This document shows positions 37,195-47,718 of a stretch of DNA of 64,000 bases, piece after piece (positions within the stretch are counted from its first letter, which is position 1; every line of letters starts with the position of its first letter). The position numbers and the translations under genes were made by a program. The stretch comes from Lycium barbarum (Eukaryota > Streptophyta > Magnoliopsida > Solanales > Solanaceae). The notes under the pieces were generated by a model. The model was given only the letters and a program-made list of their open reading frames with translations, searched no databases and was not told the DNA's origin. The DNA is taken from the NCBI RefSeq assembly GCF_019175385.1, contig NC_083342.1, forward strand, positions 120,838,376-120,902,375. Reading direction: 5' to 3'.

Positions 37195-40100
37195 ATGGGA
37201 GGCGAAGATGGTACGACGCACGGCATCGGTAAATTCGATGGTACAGATTTTGCGTTCTGGAGAATGCAAATTGAAGATTATTTATATGGCAGAAAGCTTC
37301 ATGAACCTCTGAGTCCGAAACCAGAGGAGATGAAGCAAGCAGATTGGGATCTCCTCGACAGACAAGTTCTGGGAGTCATTCGACTGACGCTGTCGAAGAA
37401 CGTTGCTCACAACGTGGCAAAGGAGAAGACCACCGCAGATATGATGAAGGTATTGTCTGACATGTATGAGAAACCTTCGGCAAATAATAAGGTATTTCTC
37501 ATGAAGAAACTATTTCATCTAAAGATGATGGAAAATGCTCATGTTGCTGCACACATAAATGAATTCAATACCATTGTAAATCAATTGTCATCGGTAAAAA
37601 TTGATTTCGATGATGAAGTACAAGCTCTAATTTTGTTGGCATCCCTACCAAATAGCTGGGAGCCAATGAGAGCAGCGGTTAGCAATTCTATCGGCAGTGG
37701 CAAACTAAAGTTCAACGATGTTAGGGATCGTATTCTTGCTGAGGAAGTGCGCAGGACAGATTCTGGAGAGGTATCGACGAGTTCTGCTTTTAATGTTGAA
37801 AACAGAAGCAGAAATTATGACAGAAACTACAACCGAAATAGGGGCAGATCGAAGTCAAGGAATGGCAGGGGTCAATCCAGACCAGGACGAACATTTGAGT
37901 GTTGGAACTGTGGAAAACCAGGTCACTTCAAGAAGAACTGCAGGGCGCCAAAGAAGGAGGACAACAAGGGGGCTAGAATCAACGCTGCTACGGAAGACAT
38001 TGGCGATGCGTTGTTGCTATCGGTTGACAGCCCGATAGACTCTTGGGTGCTTGACTCAGGAGCGTCCTTTCATACCACCCCACATCATGATATAATGACA
38101 AACTACGTGGCTGGGAATCTCGGCAAAGTTTATTTAGCCGATGGAGAGCCGCTAGACGTTGTTGGCACGGGAGACATCAATTTGAAGATGTCAAATGGAT
38201 CCTCGTGGAAGATTACAAAAGTTAGACATGTTCCAAAGCTGATGCGAAACCTGATTTCAGTAGGTCAGCTTGATGATGAGGGATATGATCTCAACTTTGG
38301 TAATGGGTCTTGGAAGGTGGCGAAAGGTGCTATGGTAGTTGGCCGAGGAAAGAAGATTGGCACTCTCTACATGACGGATAACTGTCGTGATATTGTTGCT
38401 GTGGTTGACAACACAAAGAAGACAGATTTGTGGCATTGTCGGCTTGGGCATATCAGCCAGAAGGGGATGAAGTTGTTGGTGACAAATGGCTTAATTCCGG
38501 AGCTGAAGACGGTGGACCTTCATACGTGTGAGAGCTGCATTCTCGGAAAACAAAAGCGAGTAAGCTTCTCAAGTGCAGGCAGAGAGTTGAAGGTCGAAAA
38601 GCTGGAATTGGTGCACACAGACGTGTGGGGACCTACCACTGTACCCTCCCTTGGAGAATCACACTACTACGTGACCTTCATTGATGATTCAACCAGGAAG
38701 GTATGGGTTTATTTTATGAAAAATAAATCTGATGTGTTTAGTGTATTCAAAAGATGGAAAGCCATGGTCGAGAATGAAACAAACCTCAAGTTGAAGTGTT
38801 TGAGGTCCGACAACGGCGGAGAATACACTGATGGTGATTTCAAACGGCACTGTGCCGATAATGGGATCAAGATGATGAAGACTATTCCTGGAACGCCGCA
38901 ACAGAATGGAGTAGCCGAAAGAATGAACCGAACGTTGAACGAGTGTGCTCGGAGTATGAGAATACACTCTGGACTGCCCAAGACATTCTGGGCAGATGCA
39001 GTCAATACCGCGGCCTTCTTAATTAACCGAGGACCGTCAGTTCCCTTGGATTTCAGAATTCCAGAAGAAGTCTGGAGTGGCAAGAAGGTAAATCTTTCAT
39101 TTCTGAAAGTGTTCGGTTGCTTATCATATGTTCATAATGATGATACGGCTAGAAGCAAGCTTGATCCAAAATCAAAGAAGTGTTACTTTATTGGCTATGG
39201 TGACACCGAGCTTGGGTACCGATTTTGGGATGAACAAAATCGGAAGATCATCCGAAGCAGGAATGTTGTCTTTAACGAAGAGGTACTGTACAAAGACAAG
39301 CTGCAAAAGAATTCAGAATGTCAGGACAAGGAATCGGAAATAGTCGATTTGAGGGACTTTCCGGCACCTGAGCCGCAGCCAGGTACAACCGAGGCAGAGG
39401 AACAAACAATCCGAGAAGGTGCTGATGAAAGTGCTGATTCTGAAACAAATGAACAGACGCCAATCACAGAGCTGCGTAGATCATCCAGGATCAGGAAGCC
39501 GCTTCACAGGTACTCTTCATCCCTCAACTACATTCTACTCACTGATAGAGGGGAGCCGGAATGTTATGAAGAAGCAATGCAAGTCGATGAATCGACTAAG
39601 TGGGAGCTGGCAATGAAGGATGAAATGGATTCACTATCGGCAAATCATACATGGGAATTATCCGAGTTGCCAAAGGATAAAAAGGCATTGCAAAACAAAT
39701 GGGTTTATCGGATAAAGGAAGAACCCAATGGAAGCAAGCGTTATAAAGCAAGGCTGGTTGCAAAGGGATTTCAACAGAAAGAATGCATTGACTATACGGA
39801 GATCTTCTCTCCCGTAGTCAAGATTGTGACTATCAGAACTGTTCTTGGGCTGGTAGCAAAGGAAAATCTACATCTGCAACAGATGGACGTGAAAACTGCA
39901 TTTCTTCACGGTGATCTAGACGAGGAAATCTACATGCGACAGCCGGAGGGATTCAAAATCAAAGGAAAGGAGAATCTGGTGTGCAAACTTCAAAAGAGTC
40001 TGTACGGACTAAAACAGGCTCCAAGACAGTGGTATTTAAAGTTTGACAGCTTTATGAAGAAAGCTGATTTTTCAAGGTGCGAGGCAGATCACTGCTGTTA

Positions 40101-41076
40101 CTTCAAAAAATTTGAAGACTCGTACATGATACTGCTACTCTATGTCGACGACATGCTAATCGTAGGAGCAAACCTACAGGAGATTGATCGGTTGAAAAAA
40201 GGGTTATCGGAAGAGTTTGCAATGAAGGATTTGGGAGCTGCAAAGCAAATCCTTGGGATGAGAATCGACCGAAGCAAGGAGGGCATCAAACTCTCACAAG
40301 AAGAATATGTGAGGAAAGTTATCAAAAGGTTTAACATGCATGATGCCAAGCCAGTCAGCACTCCCTTGGCTGGACACTTTCGGTTGTCAAAGGATCAGTC
40401 GCCGACAACCGAGGATGAGAAGAAGCAGATGGACAAGATACCTTATGCATCTGCAATCGGTAGTCTTATGTATGCAATGATATGTACAAGGCCAGACATT
40501 GCACATGCAGTGGGAGTTGTCAGCCGATTTATGAGCAATCCGGGAAAGCAACACTGGGAGGCTGTGAAGTGGATATTCAGATATCTGAAAGGCAGCTCGA
40601 GTTCAGCTCTGTATTTCCGAAAATCAAAAACAGGATTGCAAGGGTATGTTGATGCTGACAACGGTGGTGATATTGATAGCAGAAAGAGCACATCCGGATA
40701 TGTTTACACCTTCGGAGGTACTGCAATCTCTTGGGTTTCCAAGTTGCAAAAGATAGTAGCTCTCTCTAGTTGTGAGGCTGAGTACGTTGCTGTGACGGAG
40801 GCCACAAAGGAAATGATGTGGCTACAATCTTTTCTGCGGGAATTGGATCAGGACCACGAGGGAAGTGTGCTATATTGTGATAGCCAAAGCGCCATTCATT
40901 TGGCAAAGAACCCGGTTTACCATGCTCGAACGAAGCACATACAACTCCGGTACCATTTCATTAGATCAGTTGAGAAGATCGCAGGGAGTCAGAATCCAGC
41001 AGACATGCTGACAAAGGCAGTGACGATAGACAAACTGAAGCTATGCTCAACTTCAGTTGGCCTGCACGAAGTATGA
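37195..41076 (+). CDS. Copia gag-pol polyprotein, uninterrupted, 1293 aa
   Basis: One open frame from ATG 37195 to TGA 41076. An in-frame TTG at 37174 could extend it by seven codons, but the ATG is the natural start. In order it shows the gag, a CCHC knuckle (CWNCGKPGHFKKNC, about 235-248), protease DSGAS near 287, integrase HHCC (WHCRLGHISQKG near 412) and the DDE core (HTDVWGP near 475, SDNGGEY near 538, NGVAERMNRT near 571), reverse transcriptase with KTAFLHGDL and YVDDML (about 982), and RNase H with SCEAEY and YCDSQSAIHL (about 1226). The order is that of Ty1/copia, and all catalytic motifs I can check are present. The protein packages and copies the element's RNA in cytoplasmic particles and integrates the DNA in the nucleus. 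Coding capacity is intact, although the 3' LTR promoter is gone. Confidence 0.96.
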   Translation: MGGEDGTTHGIGKFDGTDFAFWRMQIEDYLYGRKLHEPLSPKPEEMKQADWDLLDRQVLGVIRLTLSKNVAHNVAKEKTTADMMKVLSDMYEKPSANNKVFLMKKLFHLKMMENAHVAAHINEFNTIVNQLSSVKIDFDDEVQALILLASLPNSWEPMRAAVSNSIGSGKLKFNDVRDRILAEEVRRTDSGEVSTSSAFNVENRSRNYDRNYNRNRGRSKSRNGRGQSRPGRTFECWNCGKPGHFKKNCRAPKKEDNKGARINAATEDIGDALLLSVDSPIDSWVLDSGASFHTTPHHDIMTNYVAGNLGKVYLADGEPLDVVGTGDINLKMSNGSSWKITKVRHVPKLMRNLISVGQLDDEGYDLNFGNGSWKVAKGAMVVGRGKKIGTLYMTDNCRDIVAVVDNTKKTDLWHCRLGHISQKGMKLLVTNGLIPELKTVDLHTCESCILGKQKRVSFSSAGRELKVEKLELVHTDVWGPTTVPSLGESHYYVTFIDDSTRKVWVYFMKNKSDVFSVFKRWKAMVENETNLKLKCLRSDNGGEYTDGDFKRHCADNGIKMMKTIPGTPQQNGVAERMNRTLNECARSMRIHSGLPKTFWADAVNTAAFLINRGPSVPLDFRIPEEVWSGKKVNLSFLKVFGCLSYVHNDDTARSKLDPKSKKCYFIGYGDTELGYRFWDEQNRKIIRSRNVVFNEEVLYKDKLQKNSECQDKESEIVDLRDFPAPEPQPGTTEAEEQTIREGADESADSETNEQTPITELRRSSRIRKPLHRYSSSLNYILLTDRGEPECYEEAMQVDESTKWELAMKDEMDSLSANHTWELSELPKDKKALQNKWVYRIKEEPNGSKRYKARLVAKGFQQKECIDYTEIFSPVVKIVTIRTVLGLVAKENLHLQQMDVKTAFLHGDLDEEIYMRQPEGFKIKGKENLVCKLQKSLYGLKQAPRQWYLKFDSFMKKADFSRCEADHCCYFKKFEDSYMILLLYVDDMLIVGANLQEIDRLKKGLSEEFAMKDLGAAKQILGMRIDRSKEGIKLSQEEYVRKVIKRFNMHDAKPVSTPLAGHFRLSKDQSPTTEDEKKQMDKIPYASAIGSLMYAMICTRPDIAHAVGVVSRFMSNPGKQHWEAVKWIFRYLKGSSSSALYFRKSKTGLQGYVDADNGGDIDSRKSTSGYVYTFGGTAISWVSKLQKIVALSSCEAEYVAVTEATKEMMWLQSFLRELDQDHEGSVLYCDSQSAIHLAKNPVYHARTKHIQLRYHFIRSVEKIAGSQNPADMLTKAVTIDKLKLCSTSVGLHEV

Positions 41077-41146
41077 AAGTAGGAAAGAGCTGCTGCATCG
41101 ATCAAAGTGTGAAGACAAATTAAAATTAGTCTTCAAGTGGGAGATT

Positions 41147-41434
41147 TGTTAGGTGTGGAATTGGCCAAACAAGTCAATTGGGGTTGTGAGGTTGAGTGTT
41201 GTAAACACTTGTAATATTTCTTCTTTAATAAGATCTGCAGCAGCAACGTGGACGTAGCTCTCACATTGAGGGTGAACCACTATAAATCTGTGTGTGCTAT
41301 TTATTCTTCGCTTACATCACGGCGTAAGTAGGTTCTGTCTAAGGAGGTTGGTATTTAAGTGGTCCAGCTGTGACCCTCCAATCTTTCCTGGGAACCTGCT
41401 TACAAAGGTCAAATTTGGGATTTAAATCCTAACA
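41147..41434 (+). repeat. 3' LTR of the young copia element, with 253-bp internal deletion
   Basis: 288 bp. The first 33 bp match the 5' LTR to 36645 and the rest matches 36899-37153. The missing segment 36646-36898 is bounded by AATT on both sides, and 541 minus 253 equals 288 exactly. Confidence 0.95.
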
Positions 41435-41619
41435 CATTGACCATCAAGGCATCAACTAGTAATATTCTGCGATAAAAGAGTCTTACAGTCTTCTTCTTTT
41501 ATTTCATCGAGGGCTGAGAATGTAGCCATAAATTATAAAAACTGGTATAAGGTACAAATTAATAAATTTATTGTTCTCTTCTTTCTTATCTTGTATTTAA
41601 TGGAGTTATAACTGAGATA

Positions 41620-41877
41620 CATTCAGGATTTTCACTCAGAGGGTCAAAAAAGACAACAAAAGCTAAATATAAAAATAATGTTGTTGATGGGAATCAAACC
41701 TAGGATGCTAGAGACAATTTTGAATACCTGAACCGCTTGAGCTTACCTTTTGCATATGCTCAAAGTGTTCAAAAGTTAATATATGTACATAAACACAGAA
41801 AATCTATCCTATATATACACTGTAATTTTTTGCCGTTCACCCGAACACCCTCACCTCCACTTAAATCCGCCCCTGCT
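41620..41877. mobile_element. hAT-like MITE remnant in SWEET pseudogene intron 3
   Basis: Starts near CAGGATTTTCACTCAGAGGG and ends CACCTCCACTTAAATCCGCCCCTG. The right end is of the same CCGCCCCTG type as at 11413 and 52704. The left terminus is incomplete and no duplication was identified. The segment is absent from the matching intron of the paralogue. Confidence 0.4.
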
Positions 41878-42033
41878 GGGATATGCGTATATAAATGAGT
41901 TTTCCCTATGAAAATTGATACTCCACGTAAAAGAATAATTTCCTTCCATAATTATGAGCAGTAATTTTTGGATTAAGAATATTAAGCCTACAAAGCGATA
42001 ACTATTGTATTGTTGTCACTTTTCGACTTTTTA

Positions 42034-42220
42034 GAGGGCATTTGGATTGACTTATTTTAAGTATTTTTTGGCTTTTAGCTCTTTTTTTTTTTTTTTACTT
42101 TTTGTAATGTTTGAAAAAAATAAAAAATACTTAAAAGCATTTACCTTTAGGCTAAAAAAATAGAAGAATAAGCTAAAAGCCAATATAAGCCATTTTAAAA
42201 AAGTCAATCCAAACGCCCTC
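42034..42220. mobile_element. Tourist-like MITE, 187 bp, GAGGGCATTTGGATT subfamily
   Basis: Termini GAGGGCATTTGGATTGACTT and AAGTCAATCCAAACGCCCTC are near-perfect inverses, flanked by TTA (42031-42033 and 42221-42223). Related in layout to copies A-C but with a distinct terminal sequence. Located in intron 3 of the SWEET pseudogene. Confidence 0.85.
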
Positions 42221-42279
42221 TTAGTGAATTTTTTCACGACAAAGAGAAAAGAAATGAAGAAAATTAAAGTAGTGGATGA

Positions 42280-42490
42280 TGTTGGAATTAAACCAAGATT
42301 ACTAATCCAAAGTTGTTTAAGATTGGTATTTGGTATTTATTTAATTAATATTTAGTTAGAATTTATTTGTCTAGTTCATATTGGAATGGATTTTCTAGTC
42401 CTAGTCTATTTTGGTTTCTAGTATTATAAATAGGGATGTTATGTCACATATTTTATTGTAGTGAGATTCAAGAGTTTTGAGTTATTAAAT
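42280..42490. mobile_element. Possible truncated LTR or small retroelement
   Basis: Starts TGTTGGAATTAAACCAAG, has a TATA-like TATAAATAGGGATG near 42424 and a AATAAA-like signal (TTATTAAATAAA near 42482), then runs into a Stowaway-like right end (CACATAAATTGGGACAGAGA near 42500). No second end or duplication was found. Tentative. Confidence 0.3.
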
Positions 42491-42605
42491 AAAAGTGTCA
42501 CATAAATTGGGACAGAGAGAATACTAGGTTTAGTTGTATGGACACAAATGAACAAGACAAAAGATGTAAGTTGGGATTAAAAACCGGACACATTGACAGC
42601 CCTTA

Positions 42606-42900
42606 GGGATCGTTTGGTAGCTGGTTAGAGTTGTGCAGACATTAATAATACATGCATTAGTTACGAGGGAATCTATGTATTATTTTATGCAGAGATTAGT
42701 TATTTCACCTTAATAAAATAATACATAAATTCCCTCGTAACTTATACATGTACTATTAATTATGCTGATTTCTAAATTTGAAATCAAACACTGTGTTAAT
42801 TTTATACATGAATAACTTACCTCCTAACTGACTAACAAACATGATATTACTTATTCAAGATTTAAAATACCACCTCCAAACCAGCTGTCAAACGGCCTCC
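42606..42900. mobile_element. Foldback MITE, about 295 bp, in SWEET pseudogene intron 3
   Basis: Termini GGGATCGTTTGGTAGCTGG and CCAGCTGTCAAACGGCCTCC are imperfect inverses. Inside, GTTACGAGGGAATCTATGTA (42661) pairs with TACATAAATTCCCTCGTAAC (42722), a stem of about 29 bp. The target duplication is unclear, so the superfamily is open (hAT or PIF/Harbinger). Confidence 0.7.
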
Positions 42901-43351
42901 GTGGCCTAATTATAGCACATTGAAAAGAACTTCAAATATTTCTGCTGGTACAAAATTTTCTCTTCAACAAATTTTATTTATTTTTGGTTTGGCAAATATA
43001 ATTACTATCAACCACATATTTGTAGTGTCGGTTCTAATATAGAAAAATAATAGAATACTAATTCCGCCTTCATGGTAGCCTCAAAATAGTGTACGAATTT
43101 AGCATATTTTTTTCCGCGTAAAACAAACACAAAATAAGCTTTTCCAAAACAAACGTTCCAAACCTAATTCTTCCAAAATAAAATCCATATGCCCCTTTTT
43201 TTCTACCCAAAAAAGAAGAAGAAGAAGAAGAATATCAATTCTTCCAAAAGTAAACTAAAAAAGAAATCATTTTCTAATAAAAAATTAAATGCTGCCATAG
43301 AAAAAGAGTGAGTATAATATGTAATTTGATTAAGATCTGGCAAGTTAGCTA

Positions 43352-43684
43352 TTCCCTCTGTCTTCCTTCTTAGTCAATATTGCTGAAAATTTTAACTTAA
43401 ACTTTTTTAACTTTACCGTTGATGAGATAGATCTACTCACCTCACCTGCCAGTTCTGATTGTTCGACATAAAATTATTGACCAATGCTTGTATCTCGTCT
43501 AAATTCTTCTCCTTGCACCGGCCTCCGATCCACAGGCAAAGTCGAGAAGCATATCGATATCATAATTTAATAATCACACGAATATCTATAACTTGTTTTA
43601 GATCATAAATTTCAAAAGATTTATTTTTCATTCTTAAACTCAGTGTTCAATCAAATACAATCACATAAATTGAGACGGAGAGAA
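43352..43684. mobile_element. Stowaway-like MITE, diverged
   Basis: The right end CACATAAATTGAGACGGAGAGAA followed by TA is clear. The left end TTCCCTCTGTCTTCC after TA at 43350 is plausible. The interior keeps TTAGATCATAAATTTCAAAAG, as in the element at 1-207. Confidence 0.45.
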
Positions 43685-44245
43685 TATATTACCTTAGTGA
43701 TTCAAAAAATAAAGTCTTGTTAATCAATTAGACTCACTCTCATTTTTGGATGAGCAAATTGAAGGAATAAAGCAATGTAGATAATCTCAACGATGACTCC
43801 AAAGCCATTAATAGTGAAGACGAGATAGCTGTCTGGCTTTATAATTGCATAATAAGTTCACAACGATGTATTAAGCAATATACAAATGTATGGAAGGCTA
43901 TCAAAATCCTCAGTTGATCGGTTCTGTACAATTCTTCTGAATGTCCCTCTGCACGCACATTTTCCCCAAATTAAAGTGCTTCATCATAAAGGGATCACAG
44001 CCATAAACATAAACAATTAACAACTTTAATTAATTACTTACACTGGTGAAAGAAACATGAGAACTGCAATTATATTGCCTGCAAAATGAAGAAAAAGAAA
44101 GCAGATCTCAGCAGAAAAAATTAAGAAACAACTGTGATTCCAAATGTTCTTTCTTCAGAAAAGAATAATTAAATCACAAAGTACTGTGAATGATTTCAGA
44201 TGAAATGCTACCTATGACTCCAACGATGAAAGGAAGATTCTCCAT

Positions 44246-45860
44246 CTTGACCGTACGTTAAGGCTGCTGAACAAGGAAGACCGCCACTTTAGATAAATCG
44301 GCTAATTGACTTAGATTATGTGTACACCAAAGGGAGGTCGTGATATTTGTTGGTGGTTTAATCAAAAGCAGATAGGGATCATTTAATAACGGGTAAAAAA
44401 AAAATGATAATCACGGTATCGGGCTAGTTTGCAGACATCTCAATTATTTTTATAGGGTACCATCTATATATGTTCCTCTACTAGTACAATGCCTTAAATG
44501 TATCGGATAACTTTGTCCAACAAAATTTGAATTGATTGAAAAAGCAATCATCTTGTATTTTGTATGTGCTAAAATTATTTGAACCTGGAACTTCATTAAA
44601 GTAAAAAGGAAGATTGAATATGAGTTTTTAATGCATAAAGTACTTCTTATCTTTGAACTGTATGTTTTTTTAAGAATTTTTTTTTTCCCATGAGATGCAA
44701 GCGCTTTTTAATAATTTCTGAATAACAACCCTTTAAGATTAAAGGCCTAACACAAGCTCCTCGTTCTATTTTTCTTTTTAATCCTTCAATCCATTCCCAT
44801 TACTATTTCTGACAATTCTATTCCACCTATTCTGCCTCATCCAGAATTTTTAATAGGTGGTCTATTAATAGATAGCTTAAAGTAGAGAGGATAATACACA
44901 TCTGCATATCGTTGACTATTCTTTTTAAATATACTCCCTCCGGCACGGAATGTAAAAAATAAAGAAAGTCTTATGAAATTTGTAGTTCAAAATAAATCTT
45001 AAATATTTATGATGGCTATAAATAATTTTATAAACTTAAATTATTTCTAAATATAGAATGATTACATTTTTTTTAGACGGATAAAAAGAAAAGTGTCCAG
45101 TGTCCACATAAATTGGGCTATAGGCAGTGTGGAGCATGTAATTGTAATAATAAACGCGTTATGGTGACGTGACATGAATTGTGATTTTTTTTTTCTTTTC
45201 TAAGCGCGTGAAGGAGGTGAATTATTTAGCTGACATGGAAATTTTGTGTAAAATCTGCTCATTTTGACGACAAATCCACCGACCAAAACTTTAACCAAGA
45301 AAAATGGTGCCTCCGGTCAAACTGGATAAATTCTAAACAGACAAAACCTCCTTTTAGCTCATCTCCTCCATCTCAAATGTCTCATCCAAATAGCTGGAAT
45401 TGCGACTTGCGAGTATGCCTCTACTATTATTGAATAGTCATGAGTAGTAAAAGGATGACCCCACGTTCCCTTGTTACCTTTTCTTATAAGCTTCAAGTTA
45501 CTGACATTGTGGTTCAATTAATTTAACTCATTAAGTATTTTTTTATTCTCACCAACTGATGGAGTTAAATCATTGCAAAAGATGTGAGTCCGATTTGAGC
45601 CCCATGTCCATTAGTTGATGGATTGTTGTCAAATTCCTTGATATGATATGCCTATCACATTATTACTTGCTCTTTAATTTGTATGTGGCTCCTACCCATT
45701 TCTATGGAATGATGGACAAAGCAACCTGTAATAAAATCATCCAGAGCTTCACGCAAATAGACACATTTTGTACGTAAGTCAAGTATCTAATGTGTTAATC
45801 TTAAATAAAAAATCGTGACAAGCTTAAAGAACTGTCAATGTATTCAGCCTTTAAAACTAG
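44246..45860. other. 5' flank of the SWEET pseudogene and spacer between duplication units
   Basis: Up to about 44930 it is duplicated in front of the intact paralogue (52361-53500). Beyond that lies unduplicated spacer with a Stowaway-like element (44934-45118). No gene was recognised. Confidence 0.45.
44934..45118. mobile_element. Stowaway-like MITE, diverged
   Basis: Left end CTCCCTCCGGCACGGAATGT after TA (44932-44933). The right end CACATAAATTGGGC is followed by TA. The body has ATAAATCTTAAATATTTATG, similar to the element at 50615. Confidence 0.6.
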
Positions 45861-45864
45861 GATT

Positions 45865-46440
45865 AACACACTTCTTTTTTATCAAGTTCAGTTCCAAGAA
45901 CTACACATATAGAATAATTTGATGTCGAATTTTGGAACTGCCAAAATCAACTTATATCGGGTGGATAGAAACAATTTTACAATTCCAAAGGGAGAACTAA
46001 TCAAATTAAAGAGGGATAGGATCGATTGGCCCATTACCTTCTCTTTGGACAAGTGGGCTAGTCCATACCAACGTCTTTGGGCTTTTCGCAACAACAAACA
46101 AAGGAAAGCATTGCATCATTAGCCATTTAAATCCGAGATACTAAATGATCCCTTATAATACTAGGAATTTAACACCCTGTGTGAATAAGTGCAGTTCCAA
46201 AGAACAATAACACATTAAGAACAATTTGATGTTAATTTTGGAACTGCCAAAATCAACTTATATCTGGTAGATAGAAACAATTCTACAATTCCTAAAGGGA
46301 GAGAGAGCTATATCAAATTGAATAGCGACCAGACCAATTGGCCCGTTTCCTTCTTTTTGGACAAGTGGACTAGTCCATTAACAACGTCATTAGGCCTTTT
46401 ACAACTTCAAACAAAGGAAGGAATTGTACACAGTAGCGAT
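45865..46440. repeat. Two tandem copies of a 304-bp repeat
   Basis: The first copy is 45865-46128 and the second 46170-46440. Landmarks AGTTCCAA(A)GAAC at 45890 and 46194, GGAACTGCCAAAATCAACTT, CAATTGGCCC and ACAAACAAAGGAA are repeated with about 304-bp offset. A third copy lies at 26985-27270. The extra copy in front of unit B suggests it spans the duplication joint. Confidence 0.75.
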
Positions 46441-47718
46441 TTTACTTGAGCAATTTAAGTAATATTTAAGTTTCCTAAAGTCTTTAGCTTGTAACAAGTG
46501 TGGACAAACTTCAGAACTGCATTGTTGCTCCTCCTCCTTCTTCCACATTATATAGCAGTTCTGTATTTTACATATCGTTACAGGACCAATTGTTTCTGGT
46601 TCAACAAAAATTTGGACCACCTTCAGTCCCGGAGGTATGGAATGTCCACCTCAAGTCGGGGCTAATTTCAACCTCAAATGTTCAAAGTTTAAAGTCAGGC
46701 TTTATACTTCAAACTTTACACTACAGGTCTAAAGTTGGGGACTATCAAGTCTAACTTCATACCTAAATTATCTTTAAGTCAGAACTGCACAAGCAATATC
46801 ACTAGAGATTACATTCAGCTCTGGCTGGATAAAAAAATCTCTAAGACAAGATAGAGATGGATCAGTTGATGAGCTATCCTCATTTCTAACCAAGAGAACG
46901 GGAGCTAGTTTGAGTCACAGAGGGAAAGGGAAGAACCACCGGGATCCCTTTTTGATGAGATTAAGGTGGATAGGGAAGTTGGTTTGAAAGAAAAAAACAT
47001 AAAACAAGCTCTAAAGATGTAACCACCAGTCCACCATCATATGAACATTGATTTTGAGAAGGTATAAATAAAGGACTAAAAGAATGAGAAAAGACTATTG
47101 AAATGCTAAAATTGATTTAAACCTTAATAAAAGGCAACATAGCTACCAATTATTGATGCCAAATGGAAGGGTTAGGATGAATTTGGAATGGTTGGAAGTT
47201 GGAACCAAAAACATATCATAACCTGATTTAACCCCTTTTGTTTCTTATAACAAATACTTTAAATATAAACTCAAATATATGCAAATACATATCACTAATA
47301 GAAGTTAATTACTAGTATTTTCTATGGGTATCGCCATAAGTATAACATTTCAAATAATTCAGGGCAAATATGTACAAGTGTGAATCTTTTTTTTTTTTGT
47401 AATAAATCAAAAAAAGAAAATTAAACTTCCATACAATACAAGACCAAATGAAATAAATACATGCATGTTACCTTCAAAGAAAATAAAAGTGGTATCGCAA
47501 AAAAAAAAAAAAAAAAAAACCTCTATCAGTTGGCCGTGAAACTAAAACTCGCAGCAGATAAAAATGAAATTAATGACGTACAAATTCTTATGTTTTCAAA
47601 TTCTTGAAAACGTTAATGCACAACCAAACCATATAAGCAGCAAAGGAATTCCATTAACACCATAGTTGTTCTCCATCTCTTTGCTTCAACAAATAATTAC
47701 CATATTGACCGTATGTTT

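Larger units (their letters stand above)
36613..41434 (+). mobile_element. Young Ty1/copia retrotransposon (Tork-like) with intact polyprotein
   Basis: The 5' LTR is 36613-37153 (541 bp) and the 3' LTR 41147-41434 (288 bp), both TGTTAGG...CCTAACA, with target duplication CATTG (36608-36612 and 41435-41439). The primer site TGGTATCAAAGC starts at 37156 and a purine tract AAGTGGGAGA lies at 41135-41144. The LTR parts that can be compared (288 bp) differ at three clustered positions by eye, implying a recent insertion. It sits in intron 3 of the SWEET pseudogene, antisense to that gene. The 3' LTR lacks 253 bp of U3. Confidence 0.96.
34451..44245 (-). pseudogene. SWEET16/17-like sugar transporter pseudogene, 6 exons, nonsense codon at Trp54
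   Basis: Exons (minus) are 44245-44212, 44078-44042, 43948-43738, 36448-36287, 35563-35444 and 34609-34451, with GT/AG borders and the same sizes and phases as the intact paralogue at 47719-52360 (34, 37, 211, 162, 120 nt; last exon 159 versus 162). The frame would encode 240 residues, but codon 54 is TGA (43860-43858) where the paralogue has TGG, inside the first MtN3/saliva repeat (ICILLNTSL, stop, TYYAII). Intron 3 is 7.3 kb because it holds a full copia element (36613-41434) and MITEs. Exons 4-6 are otherwise clean, so loss of function looks recent. SWEET proteins are seven-helix facilitators for glucose, fructose or sucrose; the clade IV (16/17) members sit in the tonoplast. A truncated 53-residue product would not transport. 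Confidence 0.92.
26940..44930. repeat. Segmental duplication unit A (SWEET pseudogene and flanks)
   Basis: Leaving out inserted transposons, this interval aligns collinearly with 46125-53500. Anchors are the block with GGAACTGCCAAAA near 27057 and 46239, CATTTCTAACCAAGAGAACG near 33526 and 46882, all six SWEET exons, and ATTTCTGACAATTC near 44805 and 53357. The extra length of unit A comes mainly from two copia elements and several MITEs. Boundaries are approximate. Confidence 0.85.
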
